This document shows, in pieces, positions 14,184-21,584 of a DNA stretch of 21,686 nucleotides. How positions within the stretch are numbered: the first letter of the stretch is position 1; each line of letters opens with the position of its first letter. The DNA is from JBOGED01 sp050743625. GTDB taxonomy: Bacteria; Actinomycetota; Nitriliruptoria; Euzebyales; Egibacteraceae. The notes beneath the pieces are model-generated. The model saw nothing but the letters and a program-made list of their open reading frames with translations. It did not search any database and was not told the origin of the DNA. The position numbers and the translations under genes were made by a program. The stretch spans positions 1 to 21,686 of the forward strand of contig JBOGED010000165.1 in NCBI GenBank assembly GCA_050743625.1, written 5' to 3'.

Positions 14184-15515
14184 GTGCGCATCGTCATTGT
14201 CGGGGGAGGCGCGGCCGGTATCGGTGCGGCTGGCGCCGCGAAGCAGGTCGATCGAAGCGCCGAGATCGTCGTATTCACCGAGTTTGAGGACGTCGGCTAC
14301 AGCCCTTGCGGCATTCCCTTCGTGCACGGCAAAGAGATCGACTCGTTCGAGAACCTGTTCTTGCAGGATAAGGAGTTCTACCGCAAGGCCGGATTCGACA
14401 TCCGCTATGAGACTAGGGTCACCGGGCTGGACGTCGCCCGCGGGCACGTCCACGTCGACGGGTATCCTCAACCTTTCGGATATGACCGGCTGGTGCTCGC
14501 CACGGGCTTCGAGTACGCCGATCCGGCGGTGCCAGGCAGCGATCTCGACGGCATCCACTACGTGAAGAACATCCGTCAGGCGATGGAGTTCGACAAGATC
14601 CTGGACGAGGCGAAGGTGGCCGTGGTCGTCGATGCCACGCCGCTGGGCATCGAGATGGCAACCGCGCTCGTGCACCGTGGCCTCCAGACGCATTTCGTGG
14701 ATCCGCAGCCGTGGCTTCTCGGTGAGGTTGCCGATCCCGACATCATGCAGCCCGTCGAGGACTCCTACCGTGAGCTGGGCGTCAAGCTCCACCTACGGAC
14801 CAAGGTCGAGGCGTTCGTAGGCGATGCCAACGGCACGCTGAAGGTCGTCGAGACGTCGGGGGGAGAGCTGCCCGCTGACGTCGTGGTCGTATGCACTCCG
14901 AAGGTCGCGAACAACGATCTCGCCTTGCGGGCCGGGCTGCAGATCGGCTCGACCGGGGGCCTGGTCGTCGACGAGAGGATGCAGACGTCGGCGCGGTCCG
15001 TGTTCGCCGCGGGGGACTGCGTCGAGTTACCGCACAGCGTGACGAAGGTGCCCATCCAGGGCCTGTCCGGCAGCCACGCCTACTCGCAGGGCAAGGTCGC
15101 CGGCGCGAACGCCGCGGGCGGCGATCGGGCCTACCAGTCGGTCCAGGTGCCATGGGGTATGGTCGCCGGCAAGTGGGTGGTCGGCGGGGTGTCGTTCGGG
15201 GAGATGCTCGCCAATGCCCTGGGAATCCCGTTCAAGATGGGGGTCGCCGAGGGCATCTCCCGGGCTCGCTACTTCCCCGGCTTCACCAAGGTGCGAGTCA
15301 AGCTGCTCGCAGAGCCGGGCAGCCTGCGGCTGCTCGGCGCGCAGATGGTCGGTGGGGAGGGGATCAAGGAGCGCGCTGACTTCCTCGCGATGTGCGTGAA
15401 AAAAGGCGTGACGATCCACGATCTCGCGTGGATGGAAAACGTCTATTCTCCGCCCATCGGCGCGTTGAACGAGCCGATCGCCCTGTCCGCCCAGAACCTG
15501 CTCGCAAGGCTATGA
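14184..15515 (+). CDS. CoA-disulfide-reductase-like FAD oxidoreductase
   Basis: A 443-residue flavoprotein of the class III pyridine nucleotide-disulfide oxidoreductase group (CoA-disulfide reductase/NADH oxidase-like). The FAD motif GGGAAGIGAA is at 7-16. A single redox cysteine, Cys42, lies in YSPCGIPF. LVLATGFEYADPAVPG is at 103-118, the second FAD contact FAAGDC at 274-279, and a dimerisation domain runs from about 320 to the end. Oddly, the usual NAD(P)H motif GxGxxG is replaced by DATPLG (150-155), so nucleotide binding may be altered. The start is GTG 14184 after GGGAGG. It is the first gene of the rightward operon. It is not the FMO-like MSMEG_0569 oxidoreductase normally found with the downstream families, so it may be a substitute. 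Confidence 0.85.
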   Translation: MRIVIVGGGAAGIGAAGAAKQVDRSAEIVVFTEFEDVGYSPCGIPFVHGKEIDSFENLFLQDKEFYRKAGFDIRYETRVTGLDVARGHVHVDGYPQPFGYDRLVLATGFEYADPAVPGSDLDGIHYVKNIRQAMEFDKILDEAKVAVVVDATPLGIEMATALVHRGLQTHFVDPQPWLLGEVADPDIMQPVEDSYRELGVKLHLRTKVEAFVGDANGTLKVVETSGGELPADVVVVCTPKVANNDLALRAGLQIGSTGGLVVDERMQTSARSVFAAGDCVELPHSVTKVPIQGLSGSHAYSQGKVAGANAAGGDRAYQSVQVPWGMVAGKWVVGGVSFGEMLANALGIPFKMGVAEGISRARYFPGFTKVRVKLLAEPGSLRLLGAQMVGGEGIKERADFLAMCVKKGVTIHDLAWMENVYSPPIGALNEPIALSAQNLLARL

Positions 15516-15609
15516 ACTAGATGCACGGATCGCCCCGAGACGCGAGCGTAACGTCGCCGACGGATACCCGCTCGACGCCTCACCGCTCGAAACCAAAGGA
15601 TTAAGATCC

Positions 15610-15852
15610 GTGCAGCCCTTCGCGCGGTGGCTCAGGAGGAACTCCGAGCACTACCTGCTCGAGGCGGTGCAGACTGACCTGGCGCGTACTTACCTCGGCC
15701 GGGAGGGCCCGGTCGGCGCGCGAGGCCCGGCACCGTTCTTCTGGCGCCACGTGTTCGTGCCGGTCTACCGCAGGATGCCATGGGCGCTGCGGCAACGGCT
15801 GATCCAGTCGATGCCGGGCAGCCACCGCCGCTCATGGCAGGGTTTGAACTAA
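15610..15852 (+). CDS. Small basic protein of unknown function
   Basis: An 80-residue protein starting at GTG, with AAAGGA 9 nt upstream. It is rich in Arg, Trp and Phe, with no long hydrophobic helix. APFFWRHVFVPVYRRMPWAL, then RQRLIQSMPGSHRRSW, looks like an amphipathic basic region. I do not recognise the family. It sits between the flavoprotein and the MSMEG_0572-type gene in a co-directional operon, so a role as partner or subunit in that pathway is plausible but unproven. Confidence 0.6.
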   Translation: MQPFARWLRRNSEHYLLEAVQTDLARTYLGREGPVGARGPAPFFWRHVFVPVYRRMPWALRQRLIQSMPGSHRRSWQGLN

Positions 15853-15888
15853 GGATCGCGTTGGACCCATCAAGGAAGGATGTCGCTA

Positions 15889-16374
15889 ATGGTAGAGATC
15901 GTCGGTGAACGAGCACAGCCTGGTGACGCGATCGTCGACTACGACGACAAGGTCTTTCCCGACCACAAAGCAGAGCCGGGACAGAGCGCGTACATCTTCA
16001 TGCACACGGTGCCGTTCGAGGGCTCCGTCGGGATCGTGAACATGCTCACGTGTACCAGGATCAACCGGAAAGGCTTCGACACGCACCTCGTGCTTTACGG
16101 GCCTGGGTCGCTGATGGCCTCGGCAACCCGTGGGTTCCCGAACGTGGGTGACGAGGCGTTCCCCGGCCACCTCAGCTACAACAAGCAGCTGCAGACGTTG
16201 ATGGACGAGGGTGGCCACGTCTATGCCTGCCGCTTCTCGGCCGCGGCCCTTTACGGGATGCGCGAGGTCGACATGATGGAGGGCGTCAAGCCGATCAATC
16301 CCCGCGACGTCCTCGACGCGCTGATCACCGCCTACAACGCCAAGGCGATGATTCTCAACACCTGGACCTTGTAG
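15889..16374 (+). CDS. MSMEG_0572/Sll0783-family protein
   Basis: A 161-residue protein of the MSMEG_0572/Sll0783 family, a core but biochemically unassigned member of the Nit1C-type cluster. The cyanobacterial homologue Sll0783 is linked to nitrogen starvation. Recognisable stretches are YIFMHTVPFEGSVGIVNMLT, then CTRINRKGFDTHLVLYGPG, then FPGHLSYNKQLQTLM, with VYACRFSAAALYGM near the middle and PINPRDVLDALITAYNAKA at the C-terminus. I choose ATG 15889, which has AAGGAAGG 9 nt upstream. ATG 15880 would touch that ribosome site. It lies 6 nt before the next gene. Confidence 0.85.
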   Translation: MVEIVGERAQPGDAIVDYDDKVFPDHKAEPGQSAYIFMHTVPFEGSVGIVNMLTCTRINRKGFDTHLVLYGPGSLMASATRGFPNVGDEAFPGHLSYNKQLQTLMDEGGHVYACRFSAAALYGMREVDMMEGVKPINPRDVLDALITAYNAKAMILNTWTL

Positions 16375-16380
16375 CTTCCA

Positions 16381-16971
16381 GTGCCGGTAGTTCTGGCTCG
16401 CCAGTGGCGCACGGCCGAGGAGCGCCTCTACCAGAGCGTGATGATGATGGAGCCCGAGCGCTACGAGGGCTACATCGCTTCCGTTCGAGCGATCGCTGAC
16501 GAGCTGTCTCGTTGCCACACTCCCGACGACCTTGTCGAAGCCTATGGTGAGCGGTCGAACCTCGCGGCCATGGCCGCTCACCGCCTCGGCTCCTTGGCGG
16601 ACCCCGATCTCGTGGTCGACGCCGCGTTCAACCACCGATACCGCCAGATCGCCGCGTCGGCGCGCCGCGTCGAGATCCGGGAGCGAATCGCCGCCGCGGG
16701 GGCCGGCTGGCTCGTGCTGCAGGACTCTCCGGCCGCGGGGCTAGAGCTGCACCTTCCCTCCGGCGCGGGACTCCAGCGCTGGATCGAGGAGGATATCGAT
16801 TCGGGCGCTATCCGCTATACCGTCCAGGTCCGCCAGCTCGATCCGAATACCGGCGAGGAGATGCCCAACCAGGCGCCACTCGCCGGACCTAAGACCTTCG
16901 CCGACCCTCAAGGGTGGACGCGCGCAATCGCCGAGTTGCGACAGCGGTTCGGTCAGGACGAGGAGCCTTGA
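16381..16971 (+). CDS. Hypothetical protein in the radical SAM cluster
   Basis: A 196-residue soluble, mostly helical protein that I do not recognise. It starts at GTG 6 nt after the preceding stop, with no clear ribosome site. ATG 16441 (MMMEPERYEGY) is a possible internal start. It is rich in Arg and Glu, with VRAIADELSRCHTPDDLVEA near residues 40-59, a predicted beta-rich stretch in the second half (WLVLQDSPAAGLELHLPSG), and no metal-binding cysteine pattern. Its TGA shares a base with the radical SAM gene's ATG (TGATG). Tight coupling suggests it works with that enzyme, perhaps as substrate-binding partner. Confidence 0.7.
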   Translation: MPVVLARQWRTAEERLYQSVMMMEPERYEGYIASVRAIADELSRCHTPDDLVEAYGERSNLAAMAAHRLGSLADPDLVVDAAFNHRYRQIAASARRVEIRERIAAAGAGWLVLQDSPAAGLELHLPSGAGLQRWIEEDIDSGAIRYTVQVRQLDPNTGEEMPNQAPLAGPKTFADPQGWTRAIAELRQRFGQDEEP

Positions 16972-18104
16972 TGTTGGAGCGTGTGGAGTTACGCAGCCCC
17001 GGCTTCGGGCGCCTCGTCACCGAGTTACAGAGCTTCGGCGCGCGGGTCGAGCGCGACATCGGCGGTCGGCGATCGGGGGCCGGCCCGGCGGATGCGGGCA
17101 TGATCTTGGTAGACGGCGTGCCAGTCAGCTTCCCGTTCATATCCGAGTACGCGTCTTCGTCGCCATTCGTGCTCCGCGAGACGGAGGACGGCTGGGTCAT
17201 CCTGCGCGAGGGTGTCGAGGTCGCGACGGCAGCGGTACCGCCGCGCCCGCGCTTCTACGATCTGTGCACCGCCGATGGGATCCCCTACTGGAAGATCGCG
17301 TTACTCCACCTCGACTCGCTCGCGAGCACGGTCGTGCAGACCTGTGCGTACTGGGGTAACGCCGATCAGTGCCATTTCTGCGCGATCGAGGTCTCGCTTG
17401 ACGCCGGCGCGACGATCCCGGTGAAGCGGCCAGAGCAGTTGGCCGAGGTCGCCGTCGCGGCCCAGGATCTTGATGAGGTCGCGGACGTGACCCTCACGAC
17501 CGGGTCCACACGCAGCCCGGATCGTGGTGCGCTCTACATCGGGCGGTGCGCGGAGGCGATCAAGGCGGTGACCGGGCTGCCCGTCCAGGTCCAGTTCGAA
17601 CCTCCGGAGGATCTTTCGGTCTTGGATCGGGTGGCGCAGCTCGGCGTCGATGTGCTCGGGATGCATGTCGAGTCGTTCGATCAGGACGTGCTCGCGCGTA
17701 TCGCTCCCGCGAAGGCGCGCACGGGCGTCGAGGGCTACTTCCGGGCGTGGGAGCGGGCGGTCGAGTTGTTCGGTCGGGGGCAGGTGACCACGTATGTGAT
17801 CTTGGGAATGGGTGAGGACCCGGCGGTCACCATCGAGTGCTGCCGTCGCGCGGTGGACCTGGGTGTCTACCCGTTCATGGTGCCACTGCGCCCCATCCCA
17901 GGCAGCCTGATGGCCGACTGGCTACCGCCCGCGCCCGACTACATCGAGTCGCTCTACCGGCAGGTCGTCCCCTATGTCGTCGAGCGCGGCCTGGCCTCAT
18001 GGGACGTGCTCGCCGGCTGTGCCCGTTGCCGCGCCTGCTCGGCGATGCAGGCCTTCGAGGTGGTCGCCGATGTCACGCCCGCTCGCAGCCTCCCCGTCAT
18101 CTAA
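16971..18104 (+). CDS. MSMEG_0568-family radical SAM enzyme
   Basis: A 377-residue radical SAM protein of the MSMEG_0568 type, distantly BioB-like. The cluster-binding cysteines lie in CAYWGNADQCHFC (125-137), giving C-x8-C-x2-C, not the standard C-x3-C-x2-C. DVTLTTGSTRSPDRG and VQVQFEPPED are typical of the family core. VDVLGMHVESFDQDVL and YVILGMGEDP follow, then PFMVPLRPIPGS. A second cysteine group, CARCRAC (350-356), lies at the C-terminus and may bind another cluster. The start is ATG 16971 with AGGAG 5 nt upstream. The reaction is unknown. Members occur with nitrilases in the Nit1C cluster, absent here. Confidence 0.87.
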   Translation: MLERVELRSPGFGRLVTELQSFGARVERDIGGRRSGAGPADAGMILVDGVPVSFPFISEYASSSPFVLRETEDGWVILREGVEVATAAVPPRPRFYDLCTADGIPYWKIALLHLDSLASTVVQTCAYWGNADQCHFCAIEVSLDAGATIPVKRPEQLAEVAVAAQDLDEVADVTLTTGSTRSPDRGALYIGRCAEAIKAVTGLPVQVQFEPPEDLSVLDRVAQLGVDVLGMHVESFDQDVLARIAPAKARTGVEGYFRAWERAVELFGRGQVTTYVILGMGEDPAVTIECCRRAVDLGVYPFMVPLRPIPGSLMADWLPPAPDYIESLYRQVVPYVVERGLASWDVLAGCARCRACSAMQAFEVVADVTPARSLPVI

Positions 18105-18561
18105 CGCCCCGCCGGGAGCCCGACCGGTCCGCTGCGTCGTCACGCGCGGGGTGTCCGACCTCGCCGTCCACTACGAGATCAGGCGCGAGGTGTTCGTCCA
18201 CGAGCAGGGCTTCTTCGTGGGTGACGACCGAGACGATCGCGACGACGACCCCACGACCTTGCACGCGGTCGGGCTATGCGGCTTGGACGCGGCGGGCACC
18301 GTCCGGCTCTACCCGCTGGGTGAGGGGTTGTGGAAGGGCGACCGGCTCGCGGTCCTGCCGGCCTACCGCCGCTGCAACGTCGGCGGCCCGCTGGTCCGTT
18401 TCGCGGTGGCCACCGCCGGCGACCTCGGCGGGCGCCGTATGATCGCCACCGTCCAGGCACAGAACGTCCGCTTCTTCGTCCGCCTCGGCTGGGCCCCAAT
18501 CGGCGACCTCGTCCCCTACCTCGGCCACCCCCACCAGGGGATGGAGATCCCCCTGGGTTGA
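18070..18561 (+). CDS. MSMEG_0567-family GNAT acetyltransferase
   Basis: A 163-residue GNAT-fold protein. After an Ala/Pro-rich lead it shows HYEIRREVFVHEQGFF (near 36-51). The acetyl-CoA loop region is LAVLPAYRRCNVGGPLVRFA, with the R-x-x-x-G-G type pattern. RMIATVQAQNVRFFVRLGW is the typical GNAT end. This fits the MSMEG_0567 family partnered with MSMEG_0568-type radical SAM enzymes. ATG 18070 overlaps the radical SAM gene by 35 bp, with GAGG about 9 nt upstream. A later start near residue 20 is possible, since the first 20 residues are not conserved-looking. The acyl acceptor is not known. Confidence 0.8.
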   Translation: MSRPLAASPSSNAPPGARPVRCVVTRGVSDLAVHYEIRREVFVHEQGFFVGDDRDDRDDDPTTLHAVGLCGLDAAGTVRLYPLGEGLWKGDRLAVLPAYRRCNVGGPLVRFAVATAGDLGGRRMIATVQAQNVRFFVRLGWAPIGDLVPYLGHPHQGMEIPLG

Positions 18562-18620
18562 TAGACATTCCCCGGCCGTGTCGACCTGACTCGTCATATC
18601 GACGACTGAGCCGACACTGT

Positions 18621-18654
18621 GCCCGGTGCGGCTGGCACGGTCGCGCTGCCGGGC
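18621..18654. terminator. Dyad downstream of the rightward operon
   Basis: GCCCGG (18621-18626) and CCGGGC (18649-18654) form a 6-bp stem around a 22-nt loop that itself can fold (GTGC...GCAC). It lies 60 nt past the GNAT stop. No T-run follows, so it is only a weak terminator candidate. I see nothing else in 18562-18713. Confidence 0.3.
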
Positions 18655-18713
18655 CAGGTCCACGGTGAGAGAGGCCGGAGCCGGACTGGATCCAACAGCG
18701 ACAGACCGCGCAG

Positions 18714-18920
18714 TCAGCCAGAAGCCGTCCGACAGTGCCGGAACCGCCCAGCGGACTGCGCGACGAGCCGATCATGGGGTGCTGACCGCATTTCCTGCAT
18801 GCGGGGGCACCAGTCCTCCTGAGCGAAATGAGGTACACGAAAGTATTCACGCCCTCCGCCTCGGCCGAGAGCGCGAATCACCCGGATGCAGTTACCGTTG
18901 ATCGCGTGGTCGGTGCTCAC
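18714..18920 (-). CDS. Small hypothetical protein, coupled to upstream mini-gene
   Basis: A 68-residue ORF whose GTG at 18920 overlaps the stop of the 50-residue ORF by 4 bp (GTGA), the same coupling pattern used throughout this window. It is basic, with a Gly-rich GRGGGREYF segment and two cysteines in its first 40 residues. No family is recognised. The coupling is its only support, and its codon use is only moderately GC-rich at third positions. Confidence 0.3.
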   Translation of the reverse strand: MSTDHAINGNCIRVIRALGRGGGREYFRVPHFAQEDWCPRMQEMRSAPHDRLVAQSAGRFRHCRTASG

Positions 18921-19069
18921 CTCGTGAACGAGGGCGTCTCGTGCTCGGCGAGCACGTTGAGGGCGTCGCGTAGCAGCATCGTGACAGTGTCTTCTATCTC
19001 GCCGTCACGCTCGACCTGGTCGAGCGCCTGGGCGATCAACCCGCGGGCGATCACCGCAGGGCTGGTCAT
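18917..19069 (-). CDS. Small acidic helical hypothetical protein
   Basis: A 50-residue ORF with ATG 19069 and a GGAG ribosome site 6 nt upstream. The sequence is amphipathic and helix-prone: MTSPAVIARGLIAQALDQVE, then acidic RDGEIEDTVT, then MLLRDALNVLAEHE. Third codon positions are strongly G/C, as expected for a real gene here. It is divergent from the XRE/TPR regulator gene, with a 331-nt hairpin-containing gap between. The function is unknown. Confidence 0.5.
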   Translation of the reverse strand: MTSPAVIARGLIAQALDQVERDGEIEDTVTMLLRDALNVLAEHETPSFTR

Positions 19070-19145
19070 CGGTTGCTCCGTTCTCGCTCCTTATTCTGAA
19101 TCCACCAGTCGGCAGCGCCCAGGGAGCCTGCGTGACCGCTCAACC

Positions 19146-19195
19146 GCAGCTTTCCTCCGCATGCAAAGGAAAGCTGCAGGTCACCCGTCGGGTGA
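19146..19195. repeat. Strong hairpin plus adjacent palindrome
   Basis: GCAGCTTTCCT (19146-19156) pairs perfectly over 11 bp with AGGAAAGCTGC (19167-19177), loop 10 nt. It is followed at 19181-19195 by the palindrome TCACCCG-T-CGGGTGA. Both lie in the 331-nt gap (19070-19400) between divergent genes. I see no gene, and no consensus promoter stands out in the rest of that gap. Confidence 0.65.
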
Positions 19196-19400
19196 AGCCC
19201 GTTCTACGCGCCCGGAGCGGTGGATCCAGGCTTAGGTCGGGTACCGGGGCAAACGGCACCCGGCGGCTCCCTGTTCTCGCGTGCAAGCATGTGCCGAGTC
19301 GGTGACCACAGTAAGACGGCGAGGTTCGGTCAAGTTCAGGAAGGTTGACCACGCCTTTACGCTCGGAGAGTGATCCATCGTCTAACAGAACAGGGGTGCG

Positions 19401-20816
19401 ATGGGTGAGCGTCCACCGCGGCAGCCGGCTCGCCGGCTATCACCGCCGGAGCCGGGCGGGTTGCCAGCGGATCTTGATGATCCGCTGGTTGTGGTGGGCC
19501 GGTGGACCGGTGAATTGGCCACCAAGTTGTGGATCGCCACGCGAGACAACATCCATGACTACGCCGCACGGTTGAGCGCGGGCGCCGGCACTATCCAGGG
19601 CTGGGAAGACAACCCGAGCATCATTCCCACCCCTACGAAGGCGAAGGCGCTGGATGCGCTGCTGCGTCGGCTCGACCGCGAGACCGTCGTCAGGTTCGCT
19701 CTGTTGGTGGCCGGTGATGCGGGGGTCTGGGTGTCAGACTCGTTGGGGCTGAATGGGAACGGAGAGGGTACGGACCGCAATCAAGCGCTCAGGGTCATCT
19801 TCGGTGGGCTGGCGGGAATAGCGCTAGCGCCGCTGGATGCGCTCGGCGAGGCGCTGCAGCGCATCACGGAGACCGCTGCCAACCGCGCCGCCCGAGCGGA
19901 CGCAGGATTGGCCACCGCGCACGAGGATCTCGCGGAGGCCTTGACTCGCCTGTACCACAGCACACGACCGGAGGCGCTCGCCGCCCCGGTGGCCCGGCAC
20001 GCCGATCTCGTGCTGAGCCTGTTGGACCGGCCGAGTACGCCCGCGATCCGCCAGCGCTTGGGGGCAGCCGCGGTGTCGATGTGCGCGCAGGCCGGCCTGC
20101 TGGCATTTCAGACAGGTGACCATGCCACAGCGCGACGCTACTTTGCGCTCGGCCGGAGCGCGGCCGATGACAGTGGCAACGAGACGCTATGCGCGCAGAT
20201 GTTGGGGCTGGCGAGCATCGTGTCCTCGGCGCTTCCCCGGGGCGGCCAGGGAGGCACCCCTACCCTTGCGGCTCATCTTCTGGATCGTGCGTGCACCCTC
20301 TCGGCGGCCCACAGTGACGGGCTCACCCGGTTGTGGCTGGCCGTCTGGCGTGCCGACGAGGCCGTTGCGGTCCAGGATCTCCCTGTGTGCCGGGCTAGCC
20401 TCGATGCCGCCGATCGGGCGCCGCGTAGCCTGACCGCGCCAGAGAGGGGCTTCTTCAGCACTGCCGGGCTCGCTCACGGCATCGACAGTCACCTGGCCAC
20501 CGTGCGTGCGCGGACAACGGCGCTGAGCGGCCGGCATGCCGACGCCGAGCAGGCGCTCATCGAGGCTGTGGCATCGGCGGACGGCCCCTTGGAGCAAGTG
20601 GTTGCCCTCACGCATCTGGCAATGGCGCGGATCCGTTCCGATCAACCCGAGGCCGCGTGCCAGGCGCTGACCGAGGGGCTCGATCTTGCCGTGGCGCATG
20701 GCTATGTCACGGAGGCTCGGCGCGTTTGCGGTGTCCATCGACAGTTCCCCGCGGAGTGGGTACCGCTCGCGTGCGTGGCTGACCTCGGCGAGCATCTCCG
20801 ATTCGCCACTGCCTGA
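19401..20816 (+). CDS. XRE-type regulator with TPR-like repeat domain
   Basis: A 471-residue protein. A helix-turn-helix-like segment lies at about 38-92 (ATRDNIHDYAARLSAGAGTI, then QGWEDNPS), similar to the N-termini of large actinobacterial XRE regulators. The rest is Ala/Leu-rich helical repeat consistent with a TPR-like fold (LLAFQTGDHATARRYFALGR, then later ALIEAVASADGPLEQVVALT). Such proteins often sense a peptide or small molecule through the repeats. The start is ATG 19401 with a weak GGGG site upstream. The gene lies next to a methyltransferase fragment and two mini-genes, in a region with signs of rearrangement. Target genes are unknown. Confidence 0.72.
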   Translation: MGERPPRQPARRLSPPEPGGLPADLDDPLVVVGRWTGELATKLWIATRDNIHDYAARLSAGAGTIQGWEDNPSIIPTPTKAKALDALLRRLDRETVVRFALLVAGDAGVWVSDSLGLNGNGEGTDRNQALRVIFGGLAGIALAPLDALGEALQRITETAANRAARADAGLATAHEDLAEALTRLYHSTRPEALAAPVARHADLVLSLLDRPSTPAIRQRLGAAAVSMCAQAGLLAFQTGDHATARRYFALGRSAADDSGNETLCAQMLGLASIVSSALPRGGQGGTPTLAAHLLDRACTLSAAHSDGLTRLWLAVWRADEAVAVQDLPVCRASLDAADRAPRSLTAPERGFFSTAGLAHGIDSHLATVRARTTALSGRHADAEQALIEAVASADGPLEQVVALTHLAMARIRSDQPEAACQALTEGLDLAVAHGYVTEARRVCGVHRQFPAEWVPLACVADLGEHLRFATA

Positions 20817-20931
20817 CCAGTCTTCACCGAGGACGACTTCACGATCGCCTGTTGGATGTGGGACGAGATGTACGTCACCATCAGCGAGGCGAACGGATCG
20901 CTCATACGTGGGTGAAGTAGTTGCTGATGCC

Positions 20932-21087
20932 ATGAACAGTGAGTGGTGGGACCACTACGCCGAGTGGAGCTGGTCACCTACCGACGTTTCTGCGATCACC
21001 ATGGGGATTTCCACAGACGGTCTGAAGGTCCATCGTGCCAGACCTGGAGCCAGCTATCGTCTCGCGCTATGGCGAATGAGGCGCTGA
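20932..21087 (+). CDS. Short Trp-rich ORF, doubtful
   Basis: A 51-residue ORF starting at ATG (MNSEWWDHYAEWSWSPTDVS) and ending inside the methyltransferase fragment's start region, a 19-bp overlap in another frame. There is no clear ribosome site and no family is recognised. The 115 nt before it hold a 30-residue open stretch in the regulator's frame just after its stop codon, which may be decayed coding sequence. I see nothing else firm in 20817-21068. Confidence 0.25.
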   Translation: MNSEWWDHYAEWSWSPTDVSAITMGISTDGLKVHRARPGASYRLALWRMRR

Positions 21088-21229
21088 CGGCTATCGACCT
21101 GTTCAGCGGCGCGGGGGGGATCTCCTTGGGGCTGTCACGGACCGGGTATGACGTGCTGGCCGCAGTCGACATCGACCGGGCCTCGGCTGAGACCCACATG
21201 CGCAACATCAGTACGCACAAAATGCTTAG
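21069..21229 (+). pseudogene. N-terminal fragment of C5-cytosine DNA methyltransferase
   Basis: About 53 residues match the start of Dcm-type methyltransferases. Motif I is AIDLFSGAGGISLGL (residues 8-22), followed by YDVLAAVDIDRASAETHMRN, the S-adenosylmethionine-binding beta-2/acidic motif II region. Near 21229 the sequence switches to the end of an insertion sequence. The frame stays open by chance across the junction but encodes antisense transposase. The catalytic PCQ motif and target-recognition domain are missing, so the fragment cannot be active. Confidence 0.82.
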
Positions 21230-21545
21230 GGTGCGGCTCCTTTGGAGGGATTCAAGCCGCTTGTGGGATGAGGTTGTCGGCGTAGCGCGCTTCGTGGACT
21301 CGTGCGCGTTCTTGTGTGAGGTGGTAGCGCCAGTAGTCGGTGAAGTCGCCGTTGCTGTGGAGGGCTCGGAGTTTGAGGATGGCTTCGGCGCCGTGCAGGC
21401 CCCAGCGCGCGCCGGTGAGGTCCATGCGGTCTTTGACGAGGTGGCGGCAGGCACCCTCGATGACGCCGGTGGCGATGGGCCAGCCACGCTCGAGCGCGGT
21501 GGGGGGGACTTGGCCCGTTTTGGTAGACAGGTGCCGGTTAGGCCG
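21230..21545 (-). mobile_element. ISKra4-type insertion sequence remnant
   Basis: On the minus strand, 21545 to 21252 encodes the C-terminal part of an ISKra4-family transposase: ALERGWPIATGVIEGACRHL, then VKDRMDLTGARWGL, then GAEAILKLRALHSNGDFTDY, ending RYADNLIPQAA and TGA (21254-21252). The catalytic-region motif GWPIATGVIEGACRHLVKDR is diagnostic. The 5' part of the gene is missing, and an in-frame TAG lies at 21548-21546. The end with GGGTGCGGCTCC near 21229 is the probable element end abutting the methyltransferase fragment. The opposite end is not present. Confidence 0.75.
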
Positions 21546-21547
21546 CT

Positions 21548-21584
21548 ACCTCCCCTATTATACTATTACCCATCTCAAAGTCAA
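21548..21584 (-). promoter_or_regulatory. Near-consensus promoter and ribosome site without a gene
   Basis: On the minus strand, -35 TTGACT (21584-21579), a 16-bp spacer, -10 TATAAT (21562-21557) and GGGGAGGT (21555-21548) follow one another. No start codon occurs at the right distance, and the sequence runs directly into the transposase fragment. The surrounding 21550-21655 is AT-rich, unlike the rest of the window, and switches back to GC-rich at the window end. Confidence 0.5.

Noticed and set aside
20817..20911. C-terminal extension of the XRE/TPR regulator by readthrough (30 more codons in the same frame after its TGA)
   Set aside because: There is no readthrough or recoding signal, and the extension has no recognisable repeat unit. 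It may simply be decayed or chance open sequence.
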